From contig NZ_JAUSUV010000005.1 of the NCBI RefSeq assembly GCF_030814315.1, positions 124,001 through 188,000 on the forward strand: a DNA stretch of 64,000 bases, in the 5' to 3' direction. Of this stretch, positions 27,417-35,429 are shown one piece after another. Position numbers and translations under genes: made by a program. This stretch comes from Croceifilum oryzae (GTDB lineage: Bacteria > Bacillota > Bacilli > Thermoactinomycetales > Thermoactinomycetaceae). Each line of letters opens with the position of its first letter. Positions within the stretch are counted from its first letter, which is position 1. The notes beneath the pieces are model-generated. The model saw only the letters and a program-made list of their open reading frames with translations. It was not told the DNA's origin and made no database searches.

Positions 27417-27450
27417 TTTGTTGATTAACGATAATCGGGGGGGGGCGGGC

Positions 27451-27635
27451 GAGTCGGTTCGATCACTGCTCAATACCGATCCTGCGAGGAAGTAGGGATG
27501 CCCGCTTCGCCAACCTTCGCTAGGGCAGGTGCAAAACTCGCAAAGAACGCTCAAACATATTGCACCAAAAGCGCCCTACACTATGGATTGCTACGCTAAG
27601 TAGGATCGCTAACATCGCCGTAATCGAACAGACTC
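27451..27635 (+). repeat. Dispersed structured element, full copy B (possible RNA)
   Basis: Outer arms GAGTCGGTTCGATCAC (27451-27466) and GTAATCGAACAGACTC (27620-27635) pair. Inside are CGATCC / GGATCG (27477-27482 with 27603-27608), GGGC / GCCC, GGTGCAA / TTGCACC (27528-27534 with 27560-27566) and hairpin CTAC-GCTAA-GTAG (27591-27603). Loops such as TGCGAGGA, GCAAAGA and GCTAACATCGC match copy C, while the helices have different sequences that still pair. A nine-G run lies at 27437-27445. The element ends 75 bases before thyA. Confidence 0.7.
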
Positions 27636-27710
27636 TTCTGCCCTCGATACCTAATAACTTAATAAACAGCCAATCAACAACCCCGACCTAGAGTGAAAGG
27701 ACGTTTTACA

Positions 27711-28547
27711 TTGAGTCAAGCAGATCAAATTTACAATCAACTCGTTCAAGATATTCTCGATAACGGCCTATGGGATACGGATCAAGACGTAAGGACTAAG
27801 TGGGATGATGGAGAATCAGCCTACAGCAAAAGTGTCATGAATCCGAGTCTCCTCTTTGAGAATCAGGAAGTCCCGATTCTTACAACGAAAAAGGTAGCGT
27901 GGAAAACGGCGATTCGTGAACTCCTCTGGATTTGGAGAGATAAGGACAACAACGTTGACAATCTCGAAAAACAAGGGGTAGGGATCTGGTCGAAGTGGAA
28001 GCGGGAAGATGGAACGATTGGGAAGGCGTATGGCTATCAATTGGGAAAAAAATGTCGTGAGGTGAACGGCACTCTCGTGGACCAAGTGGATTACTTGTTA
28101 CATACGCTGCGCCATAACCCTAGTTCTCGGCGGATTATGACCACGTTATGGGATATCCAAGACCTAGATGATATGGCGTTGCAACCGTGTGTGTGGTCTA
28201 CGCATTGGATGGTAAAAGGCAGTAAATTACATCTCTCTGTTAAGATTCGGAGCAATGATATTTTAGTAGGCGGACCCTTTAACTACTTCCAATATTATGT
28301 CCTCCAACGGATGGTGGCTCAAGTGACCGGAATCGAGATCGGAAATATACATTTCCATATCGACGATGCTCATTTGTACGACCGCCATATCGAATCAGCA
28401 GAGGAACAGCTTTCCCTTCCGGAGTATCCGGCACCTACGCTATGGTTAAACCCAGAAATCAAGAATTTCTATGACTTTACCATCGATGACTTCCAATTAA
28501 TCGATTACCAGCATGGTCCAACATTGAGGTTGGAGGTGGCTGAATAA
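27711..28547 (+). CDS. thyA: Thymidylate synthase, B. subtilis ThyA type
   Basis: A 278-residue protein matching the phage-like ThyA of B. subtilis rather than the ThyB/E. coli type: PILTTKKVAWKTAIRELLW, SSRRIMTTLW, nucleophile Cys160 in QPCVWSTHW, and SNDILVGGPFNYFQY. I choose TTG 27711 because GAAAGGA lies 9 bases upstream; a GTG at 27693 in the same frame lacks a ribosome site. Makes dTMP from dUMP using methylenetetrahydrofolate. One-base overlap with dfrA. The structured element copy B lies directly upstream. Confidence 0.95.
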   Translation: MSQADQIYNQLVQDILDNGLWDTDQDVRTKWDDGESAYSKSVMNPSLLFENQEVPILTTKKVAWKTAIRELLWIWRDKDNNVDNLEKQGVGIWSKWKREDGTIGKAYGYQLGKKCREVNGTLVDQVDYLLHTLRHNPSSRRIMTTLWDIQDLDDMALQPCVWSTHWMVKGSKLHLSVKIRSNDILVGGPFNYFQYYVLQRMVAQVTGIEIGNIHFHIDDAHLYDRHIESAEEQLSLPEYPAPTLWLNPEIKNFYDFTIDDFQLIDYQHGPTLRLEVAE

Positions 28548-29029
28548 TGTTTTATCTAATTGCTGCTAGAAGTTTAAACGGAGTCATTGGAAATGACGGA
28601 GGAATGCCTTGGGGCAGAACGATGCCGATTGACTTACGCAATGTCAAAGAATTAACCACTGGGCATCCCGTCCTCATGGGAAGAAAAACATACGACTCCA
28701 TCGGACGAGCTCTGCCTAATCGTCGAAACATCATCCTGTCAAGGGAGAAAGACCTTGTCATTCCTGACTGTGAAGTGATGACATTTGAAGAGGCGATGAA
28801 CATCTCATTCGATAAGCCTGCATTTGTGTTTGGTGGAGAGCAAATCTATCGACTATTTGCCCCGTATCTTTCAAGAGCTTATATTACGGTGATTGAGCAT
28901 GAGTTTGAAGGGGATACCTATTTACCTGATCTGCCCGGGGAGTGGGAAGAAGTCTCTCGAAAGCATCATGCGAAAGATGATAAAAACGCATATGATTGTA
29001 CTTTCTATATCTATGAAAAAGTGAAATAG
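28547..29029 (+). CDS. dfrA: Dihydrofolate reductase
   Basis: A 160-residue enzyme with the family motifs GVIGNDGGMPWG, HPVLMGRKTYDSIG, NRRNIILSR and FVFGGEQIY. It regenerates tetrahydrofolate consumed by ThyA. The start ATG overlaps the thyA stop (TAATG), so the two are coupled. A good terminator follows at once. Confidence 0.96.
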   Translation: MFYLIAARSLNGVIGNDGGMPWGRTMPIDLRNVKELTTGHPVLMGRKTYDSIGRALPNRRNIILSREKDLVIPDCEVMTFEEAMNISFDKPAFVFGGEQIYRLFAPYLSRAYITVIEHEFEGDTYLPDLPGEWEEVSRKHHAKDDKNAYDCTFYIYEKVK

Positions 29030-29036
29030 TGAAACC

Positions 29037-29074
29037 AAGAGAGTCTTATCTAGATGAGGATAAGGCTCTTTTTT
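29037..29074 (+). terminator. Terminator of thyA–dfrA
   Basis: AAGAGAGTCTTATC / GATAAGGCTCTT followed by six T. Confidence 0.9.
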
Positions 29075-29100
29075 ATACTATGACCCCTGTATGAGAAAGC

Positions 29101-29163
29101 TTAAATAATTGTAAGGTTTCTGTAAGCTAATTCAATTGTTTAGAAGATCCTGACTGCTAAGAT
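29101..29163 (+). promoter_or_regulatory. Bce-type operator and promoter of the S8 protease gene (site 2)
   Basis: Dyad TTAAA-TAAT-TGTAA (29101-29114), TAAGGT at 29112, second half-site TAAGCT at 29123-29128, and -10 TAAGAT at 29158-29163. The first TAAG starts 46 bases before the -10, the same as at sites 1 and 3, although the half-site spacing is 11 rather than 10. Confidence 0.7.
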
Positions 29164-29198
29164 GGATTTAAAATCATAGTGGAGAGGATTGTAGAAAG

Positions 29199-31163
29199 AT
29201 GAAAAAAAGCATCGTTGCATCTCTTAGCTTAACGATGGCTATAACTTGTATAAGCTCTTATAGTCATGCCAAAATCCAAGATACGCCCCAAGAGTTTACG
29301 GGAAAGGGAGTAAAAGTAGCGGTAATTGACTCTGGAATCGATAAGGATCATCCAGATTTAAGGAAGAATTATCTAGGAGGATATGATTTCGTTGACAACG
29401 ATGATAATCCAGAGGATACGGCGGGACACGGGACCCATGTAGCGGGTATCATTGCCGCAAATGGGAAAATAAAAGGAGTCGCTCCAGAAGCTTCGCTACT
29501 CGTGTATCGTGCATGGGATGGATCGAAAGGTGGTACCAACGAAATAGTCAGAGCGATTGATCGAGCCATCACGGATGGTGCAGAAGTGATCAACATATCG
29601 TTGGGGATTCCTTACTATGGAACCGATACACCCATCAATAAAGCCATTCAAAAAGCGATCGATAAGAATATCACCGTTGTAACAGCAGCTGGAAATGCTG
29701 GATCGGATCCGTGGATGATCACCAGCTTGGCTAGTACACCTGAGGCGATTACCGTAGGAAATGTGAAACAAAAGGGAATAAGTCGGACGATGATGAGTGT
29801 TCCCGGTGGATCACAAGATATCGAGTTCGGGCTGGATAGTGATTCTTCAAATCCAAAACCAGGTAAGTACCCTACGATCCATTTATCCACTCTTACGTTA
29901 GATACCATCCAAAAGCAAGATCTAGCAGATAAGATGGTAGTAGCTAACATAGATGACAAGCACCAATCCCAATTATTACCAGATCTTAGAAAGAAGAGTG
30001 TCGCGGCAATCCTTTTAACGACAAGTGGAAGCCAGGAACAAAAGAAACAAGACGCGGGCCTAAGTAGTAAAAGAGCCACTACAGACAATAAAGTGCCTGA
30101 AGATTTTTTTACTAGGGAAAAAGAAGTCCAATTATTAGAGAAAGCGGGTAAGGAGCAGAAAGTAATTACGGTCTTGGAGGATAAGGAAGAACGAATCGCC
30201 TCGAATAGTTCGAGTGGTCCTACCGTAGGGTCTTGGCAGATTAAACCGGATTTCGCTGCCCCAGGAACAAAAATTAAAAGTACATTCCCAATGGATATGG
30301 CCGATGGTCCGGACAAAGGGTATGAAACGATATCGGGAACAAGTATGGCTTCTCCCTATGTAGCCGGTGCAGCCGCATTATTGAAGCAAGCACATCCTGA
30401 CTGGTCCCCATCTGAGATACGAGGAGCCCTCGCTAGTACCGCAAAGCTGGTTAAGGATCGAAATAATCAGTTTGCAAGTCCATTCGTTCAAGGGTCAGGG
30501 CAAATTGATATCACAGAAGCTTTGAAAGCAGAGATACTACCCTTAACGAATAATTTGAGCTTTGGATTTTTGAATTCTAATACGGGTATTCAGACTATTA
30601 CACAATCATTGAAAATCAAAAATGTATCGAATCATAGCCAAACCTTCGTTGCCAAAAATCAGTTGTTGGAAGGAAAAGCCGAAATTCAAATACCTGACTC
30701 TATTACGATTCCTGCCCATGACACAGTGACCGTTCCAGTGAAATTTAAAGTGGACACTTCTCTACCGATTAGCAAGCATGTCGGGACGATTTCTCTCGTG
30801 CAAGGGAAAAAGCAAATAAGTATTCCTTATCTAGCAGTAGTAGATCCGAAAGATTATTCTTTTGGGACGATATACGGAGAGTATGAAATGTCCACGAAGA
30901 ATCTTCCGTATGTAGTAGAGTACTATACTCCCTTTTCTGCTGAAAAGTTAACGATTTCGATTAAAGGTCAAACGGCTGATAATCAGCCCATTTCGGCTAT
31001 TTTAATGGAAAAAAATCATGCGCCAAGAGGCTATCAACAGTTTCGATGGAATGGAGTCGATATCCATAACAAAAAGATTCCAAAGGGAACATATGAATTA
31101 ATTCTCCAGACGCAATTTAATAAGCGATCCTATCAACAGTCAATCCCATTAACGATTGATTGA
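29199..31163 (+). CDS. Secreted subtilisin-family (S8) protease without propeptide
   Basis: A 654-residue protein. Residues 1-25 form a signal peptide (ending SHAK). The catalytic domain starts at once: Asp44 in AVIDSGID, His77 in GHGTHVAG and Ser382 in SGTSMASP. A large insertion (about 205-335) between His and Ser is the position of a PA domain in Vpr-type enzymes. The C-terminal 200 residues are beta-rich, Ig-like (Fn3-type). No I9 propeptide fits between the signal peptide and the catalytic Asp. Its promoter has the same operator as the Bce ABC operon, so a role in destroying antimicrobial peptides is plausible but inferred. Confidence 0.9.
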   Translation: MKKSIVASLSLTMAITCISSYSHAKIQDTPQEFTGKGVKVAVIDSGIDKDHPDLRKNYLGGYDFVDNDDNPEDTAGHGTHVAGIIAANGKIKGVAPEASLLVYRAWDGSKGGTNEIVRAIDRAITDGAEVINISLGIPYYGTDTPINKAIQKAIDKNITVVTAAGNAGSDPWMITSLASTPEAITVGNVKQKGISRTMMSVPGGSQDIEFGLDSDSSNPKPGKYPTIHLSTLTLDTIQKQDLADKMVVANIDDKHQSQLLPDLRKKSVAAILLTTSGSQEQKKQDAGLSSKRATTDNKVPEDFFTREKEVQLLEKAGKEQKVITVLEDKEERIASNSSSGPTVGSWQIKPDFAAPGTKIKSTFPMDMADGPDKGYETISGTSMASPYVAGAAALLKQAHPDWSPSEIRGALASTAKLVKDRNNQFASPFVQGSGQIDITEALKAEILPLTNNLSFGFLNSNTGIQTITQSLKIKNVSNHSQTFVAKNQLLEGKAEIQIPDSITIPAHDTVTVPVKFKVDTSLPISKHVGTISLVQGKKQISIPYLAVVDPKDYSFGTIYGEYEMSTKNLPYVVEYYTPFSAEKLTISIKGQTADNQPISAILMEKNHAPRGYQQFRWNGVDIHNKKIPKGTYELILQTQFNKRSYQQSIPLTID

Positions 31164-31199
31164 ACAGATGGTATCCAAAAATAATGGATTCTTTCTCAA

Positions 31200-31237
31200 C
31201 CCCAACTATCTGTACGTACAGATAGTTGGGGTTTTAT
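31200..31237 (+). terminator. Terminator of the S8 protease gene
   Basis: A perfect 32-base palindrome (31200-31231; arms CCCCAACTATCTGTAC) followed by TTTTAT. On the other strand no T run follows, so it acts rightwards. Confidence 0.9.
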
Positions 31238-31368
31238 ATAAAAATATCTCTTAAGAAAGGGTTGGACCAATTAAAAAACACCCGTTCTAAAGTGAACGAG
31301 TGATCGTCATGCTGTGTAAACTTACATTCATTTATTTATTTTTTAACTATAGAGGGAGCTTGTTATAT

Positions 31369-31896
31369 TTATTGTCTGTTCCATGCTAATAGAACGATTT
31401 CTTCCGGATTATTGGGCAGTTGAATCAATTGTTCAAACTGCAACCCCAACTTTTCTAGGAGTTTAATAGAATGATGATTTTCTTGTCTAGTGATTGCTAC
31501 GATGCGACTTAGCCCTAATGTATCTTTTCCATATGCCATTACGCTTGCGGCAGCTTCATAGGCATATCCTTTTCCTCGATACTGGGGGAGAAAGGCAAAT
31601 CCGATATCGATATCTTCTAGGGACTCTCTTTTAATGAGACCACAAATCCCGATAGGGGCTTGATCCTCTTTACGCTCTACTAACAGAAATCCTAAACCAA
31701 GTTTCTTCTTATACATTTGAATCGGTCCGTTTAATATATCATTCTTTGCGTCTTCGATGGTTCGAACTCCTCGGTCACCTATAAATTTCAACCAAGAGGG
31801 ATCATTCACAAGTTCTAGGATAAATTCGGCATCCTCGGTGGTTTGAAAGCGAAGGATGAGACGTTCTGTATCAAGGATTTTCAAAAGCAATTGCAC
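31369..31896 (-). CDS. GNAT-family N-acetyltransferase (RimJ/RimL type)
   Basis: A 175-residue acetyltransferase. It opens with ILDTERLILRFQTTEDAEF, as in ribosomal-protein/aminoglycoside-like GNATs, and has the acetyl-CoA loop YRGKGYAYEAA (about residues 110-120). The ending KLLEKLGLQFEQ is typical of the fold. The start is GTG 31896 or, with better spacing from AGGAAGG, TTG 31890. Substrate unknown. It is convergent with the S8 protease gene. Confidence 0.85.
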   Translation of the reverse strand: MQLLLKILDTERLILRFQTTEDAEFILELVNDPSWLKFIGDRGVRTIEDAKNDILNGPIQMYKKKLGLGFLLVERKEDQAPIGICGLIKRESLEDIDIGFAFLPQYRGKGYAYEAAASVMAYGKDTLGLSRIVAITRQENHHSIKLLEKLGLQFEQLIQLPNNPEEIVLLAWNRQ

Positions 31897-32085
31897 CTAC
31901 CTTCCTGTAAGTATTATAAACATATCAGGTGTTTTTGCCCAACCCCCCAAAAAAGGTATAGTAAGCTTTTGAAAGGAACTTCTTTTTTCGCTTTTCCTCT
32001 ATCCTTGAGTACTTTATTGTCAGTAATGCTTATTCCCAATTTTGGTTCCATTACTACTCATAGGCTTACTACTATGTAATCAACC
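31897..32085. other. Intergenic stretch, nothing recognised
   Basis: The gap between the divergent acetyltransferase and serine hydrolase genes (about 330 bases to 32225) holds no coding frame with a ribosome site. Its right part carries the candidate operator at 32086-32149; in the left part I see only AT-rich sequence. Confidence 0.5.
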
Positions 32086-32149
32086 TTACAAATAAGTAAT
32101 GTTCATGTAATCGACCTCGATAGTTGAAAATGATCTGCTTGAATAGTAT
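32086..32149 (+). promoter_or_regulatory. Candidate fourth Bce-type operator, upstream of the serine hydrolase
   Basis: Dyad TTACA-AATA-AGTAA (32086-32099), then TAATGT and TAATCG 11 bases apart, and a possible -10 TAGTAT (32144-32149). The second half-site is 36 bases from the -10, as at sites 1 and 3, but the half-sites read TAATxx instead of TAAGxT. Weaker than the other three. Confidence 0.35.
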
Positions 32150-32225
32150 AGAGGTACAGGGAGCGATTTTCTGTACATCCAAAGTAAGTTCTATTGATCA
32201 ACCAGAACGAGAAGGGGGAAAAATA

Positions 32226-34184
32226 GTGAACAAACATATATTAGGAAAAATGGCTGCTGAGAAGGCTCGATTGCTACTCGATTCCACTGAAACATCTAGT
32301 GTACAGTATGCGCTGATTGACAATGGAAACATCACATTGTCTGGACAGATTGGTAAGCTCGATCAGCCAGTGACCCATGATACATTGTACGGTATCGCCT
32401 CAGTCAGCAAAGTATTTGGTTCCGCTGCCGTCATGAGATTGGTAGATGAAGGGAAAATCGATCTCAATACCCCCGTCGTCCAGTATGTAACCGATTTCAA
32501 GATGAAGGACGGACGATATAAGTACATTACTCCGCGCATGCTATTGAATCACTCCTCCGGTCTACGAGGTACTGGATCTACGAATGAAACTTTGTTCGGA
32601 GACAATGATACGTATGCCCATGATACATTTCTGCAGATATTATCTGAGCAGACCCTGAAGGCGGACCCCGGAGCATTCTCGGTGTACAGCAATAGTAGCT
32701 TTACACTGGCTGAGATTCTTGTTGAGAGAGTCAGCTGCATGAGCTTTACTTCGTTTATACATCTTTATTTTACAGAATATTTGCAGATGAGTGATACAAA
32801 GACGCCACAGGACGATTTGAAAGGAAAAAAGTTTCCTGATTTACATGTTCCGGAATATCCAAGACAGCTTCCCAATAGTTTTGTGAATGCGATCGCCTCA
32901 GGAGGGATTTTTTCCACGGCAGAAGATATGGTGCGATTCTCGCAAATATTTATGGGACAAGCCAACTATATTCTTTCTAAAAAATCGATTCAGGCGATGG
33001 AGCAGGAGGAATACAAGAGAGGCATTTGGCCGGAAGACGTTGATGATTGTAGTAATTACGGTCTGGGTTGGGACAGTGTGAAGATGTACCCATTCCATGA
33101 TTATGGAATAAAGGGCTTGAGCAAGGGTGGGGACTTGTCATTATATGCTGCTTCTTTGATCGTGTTGCCTGAGAAAAAGGTGGCAACTGCTGTGTTATCA
33201 TCCGGCGGTAATAGTGTAACGAATCAACTGCTGGCAAGTGAATTGCTGCTACAAACACTTAAGGAGAAGGGAGAAATCGAGAGTATCAAGTCAAACAAAT
33301 CATTCGGCAAGCCCATAAAGACCCAGATACCTCAAGACGTATTGAAGCAAGCAGGATATTACGCCAGCAATGATCGGCAATTCCGGATAGAGATCAATAA
33401 AGATGGAGGGCTGTCTATTCCAGCGGATGTGGAGACGAAGTATTGGTATACTTCGGATGGAAGCTTTATCAATGAGGGAGGAACCTCCAAGATTAGCTTC
33501 GTTACCGAGAGGAACGGACGCACGTATTTGTGGAAAAGAAGTTATGAATCATTGCCAGGGTTTGGACAGTTAGCTTTTTCAGGATATGAAGCGGAGAAAT
33601 TGGAAGAGAACGTGCTCCCTGAGGAGACGATCCAATATTGGGCAAAGCGAGAACACGCTAAGTACTATATCGTGAATGAAAAATACACGTCCGAATCTTA
33701 TTTTTTTGGGAACCTGTCCATCCAGATTAGCCTAACAGATGGTCTTCGAGGCTATTGGCAGGATAAAAAGATTACGGGTCCGAATACGGCGGTGAGTCAG
33801 ATCCAGATCCCAGGGTTATCAGGTAGGGATACGATCGAAGCCCAATTCTACATGGAAAACGGTATCGAATATTTGAGGCTAAACGAGCAGATACTTGTAA
33901 GCGAAATGTATGTAAAACGGATCGGTGTGGAGACTCAGTTCAGGGTGACAGTTCCGGCGAATGGACATGCCCAATGGTTCACCATCCCGTCAGGGACTGA
34001 AGGCAAATTAATGACGGTCAAGCTTCCACAGCAAGGCTCTTTTGCAGTATATGATGAAAAGGGAGAGTATCCCCTCCATTATTCCATCGTCAGCGGCAAT
34101 AACAAAGTGGCTCTGCCTAAGAGTGGGACGATCGTATTTGCCGGCGTGCCAGGATCGAAATTTACAATAACAATAAGTGCTTAA
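32226..34184 (+). CDS. Serine hydrolase, class C beta-lactamase/PBP-like fold
   Basis: A 652-residue protein with a beta-lactamase-type domain in the N-terminal half: SVSK (Ser59, Lys62), YSN about 110 residues later, and KGGD as the third motif. The C-terminal 270 residues are an uncharacterised beta-rich extension. GTG 32226 is chosen since AAGGGGGA lies upstream; the frame opens 34 codons earlier without a site. No signal peptide or membrane segment is visible, odd for this family. Likely an esterase or D-amino-acid peptidase rather than a true beta-lactamase. It may belong to the Bce-type regulon. Confidence 0.82.
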   Translation: MNKHILGKMAAEKARLLLDSTETSSVQYALIDNGNITLSGQIGKLDQPVTHDTLYGIASVSKVFGSAAVMRLVDEGKIDLNTPVVQYVTDFKMKDGRYKYITPRMLLNHSSGLRGTGSTNETLFGDNDTYAHDTFLQILSEQTLKADPGAFSVYSNSSFTLAEILVERVSCMSFTSFIHLYFTEYLQMSDTKTPQDDLKGKKFPDLHVPEYPRQLPNSFVNAIASGGIFSTAEDMVRFSQIFMGQANYILSKKSIQAMEQEEYKRGIWPEDVDDCSNYGLGWDSVKMYPFHDYGIKGLSKGGDLSLYAASLIVLPEKKVATAVLSSGGNSVTNQLLASELLLQTLKEKGEIESIKSNKSFGKPIKTQIPQDVLKQAGYYASNDRQFRIEINKDGGLSIPADVETKYWYTSDGSFINEGGTSKISFVTERNGRTYLWKRSYESLPGFGQLAFSGYEAEKLEENVLPEETIQYWAKREHAKYYIVNEKYTSESYFFGNLSIQISLTDGLRGYWQDKKITGPNTAVSQIQIPGLSGRDTIEAQFYMENGIEYLRLNEQILVSEMYVKRIGVETQFRVTVPANGHAQWFTIPSGTEGKLMTVKLPQQGSFAVYDEKGEYPLHYSIVSGNNKVALPKSGTIVFAGVPGSKFTITISA

Positions 34185-34280
34185 TACTTCGTATTAGTCA
34201 ACTGACTCTCAGCCATTTCCCATACAAATTGCGATATCCGCAACTAGATGGATCCCATTTTTTTGTTTTTAAAAGAAATA

Positions 34281-34343
34281 TTACAAAATTGTAAGATAGA
34301 GTAAGCTAAAACGTTAGATTCACCTGAATCCATTTGCTAAAGT
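34281..34343 (+). promoter_or_regulatory. Bce-type operator and promoter of the orphan ATPase (site 3)
   Basis: Perfect dyad TTACA-AAAT-TGTAA (34281-34294) matching the BceR-type consensus, TAAGAT at 34292, TAAGCT at 34302-34307, and -10 TAAAGT at 34338-34343. The first TAAG to -10 distance is 46. The geometry is base-for-base the same as site 1. Confidence 0.78.
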
Positions 34344-34376
34344 AATCCATTATGTAGTAGGAAGAGAGGCGTAGCA

Positions 34377-35150
34377 ATGGATATGCTAAAAGTGGACGGC
34401 CTAACCAAAGTTTATACTGGAAAAGTCATATATGAAGCGTTATCAAATATGAATCTCACGGTGGAAAAAGGCGAGTTTGTTGGGATTATGGGACCGTCGG
34501 GAAGCGGGAAGACAACTTTGCTTAATATGGTCTCCACCATTGATGCTCCAACATCAGGAGAGGTATATATTAATGGAAAACAACCCTTTCGTTTAAAGAA
34601 AAATGATCTGGCTGTTTTTCGTCGTCGGGAGTTAGGTTTTGTCTTCCAAGACTATAATTTGCTCGATACGTTAACGATCGGTGAGAATATTGTTCTGCCG
34701 CTTACCTTAGATACCAATGGGTTTCGGGAGATGAATCGGAAGTTAGAAGAGGTAGCGGAGAAGCTCTCTATTACCGATATATTGAAGAAGAGAATATATG
34801 AGGTATCGGGAGGCCAACGTCAACGCGTAGCCATCGCTCGTGCCATTATCCATTCACCTTCATTACTACTTGCGGATGAACCAACAGGAAACTTAGATTC
34901 GAAATCAGCGCGTAACGTGATGGAAATGATGGCGGAAATCAATCGAACGGATCAAACGACTACGATGCTCGTTACCCATGATGCACTAGCTGCGAGTTAT
35001 TGTCATCGTGTTGTCTTTATTAAGGATGGGGAGTTAGTAAATCAGATTGTTCAGGGAAAGAATCGACACACATTTTTCCAAGAAATGATTGACATGTTGT
35101 CGTTGTTAGGGGGATCTGCATCTGAACTTTCGTCCGTTCGCGTTTCATAA
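34377..35150 (+). CDS. BceA-type ABC ATPase without intact permease
   Basis: A 257-residue ATPase close to the one at 12.0-12.8 kb, with Walker A GPSGSGKT, signature VSGGQRQRVAIA, Walker B LLLADEPTGNLD and the same C-terminal ending SELSSVRV. GAGAGG precedes ATG 34377; a second ATG is two codons in. The reading frame is intact and retains the operator of the active Bce operon, but its permease gene is reduced to a fragment. It might serve the permeases at 8-12 kb or be a relic on its way to decay. Confidence 0.9.
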   Translation: MDMLKVDGLTKVYTGKVIYEALSNMNLTVEKGEFVGIMGPSGSGKTTLLNMVSTIDAPTSGEVYINGKQPFRLKKNDLAVFRRRELGFVFQDYNLLDTLTIGENIVLPLTLDTNGFREMNRKLEEVAEKLSITDILKKRIYEVSGGQRQRVAIARAIIHSPSLLLADEPTGNLDSKSARNVMEMMAEINRTDQTTTMLVTHDALAASYCHRVVFIKDGELVNQIVQGKNRHTFFQEMIDMLSLLGGSASELSSVRVS

Positions 35151-35204
35151 TGTCAAACGAAATGCACGTGCGTACTCTGCTTAATTCCTAAGTAGCACCT
35201 TCGA
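35122..35204 (+). pseudogene. Remnant of a BceB-type permease gene
   Basis: In the frame starting at CTG 35122, overlapping the ATPase end as in the intact operon, the DNA reads xNFRPFAFHNVKRNARAYSA, then TAA (35182-35184), then FLSSTF. The intact paralogue reads MNFRQFAFNNVRRNTRAYSAYFLSSSF. The start ATG has become CTG and a Tyr codon has become TAA. Similarity then stops, so over 600 codons have been lost. Confidence 0.85.
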
Positions 35205-35230
35205 TTAGCTAAAGACCCGACAATCCATAC

Positions 35231-35273
35231 GCAAAGAGTCCTGCCTGATGATGAAGGGCAGGACTCTTTGTGC
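35231..35273 (+). terminator. Hairpin after the ATPase/permease remnant
   Basis: GCAAAGAGTCCTGCC pairs with GGGCAGGACTCTTTGTGC; strong stem but only three T follow directly. Confidence 0.7.
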
Positions 35274-35298
35274 TAAATATAAATCTTGATTCACAACT

Positions 35299-35357
35299 AA
35301 AACCATAGTAAAATGAGAAATGCCAATAAATTGGATTAATCATTTTACTATGGTTTT
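35299..35357. repeat. Perfect 18-base inverted repeat upstream of helD
   Basis: AAAACCATAGTAAAATGA (35299-35316) and its exact complement (35340-35357) flank a 23-base AT-rich loop. It could be a terminator with TTTT in the arm or a repressor operator of the helD promoter. Confidence 0.7.
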
Positions 35358-35429
35358 ACTCTATTATATCTTATCAGTTAAAAATGGAGTTGTCAACTGT
35401 TTATCACAAACTTTTTTTGGAGGGATGTT

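Noticed and set aside
27451-27635. Copy B as a folate-sensing riboswitch of thyA–dfrA
   Set aside because: The related full copy C lies before a phosphodiesterase gene and copy A between convergent genes, so association with folate genes is not consistent.
29648-30316. 222-codon open frame on the minus strand opposite the S8 protease
   Set aside because: Fully inside the protease gene, which shows all three catalytic motifs; no ribosome site or domain in the antisense frame.
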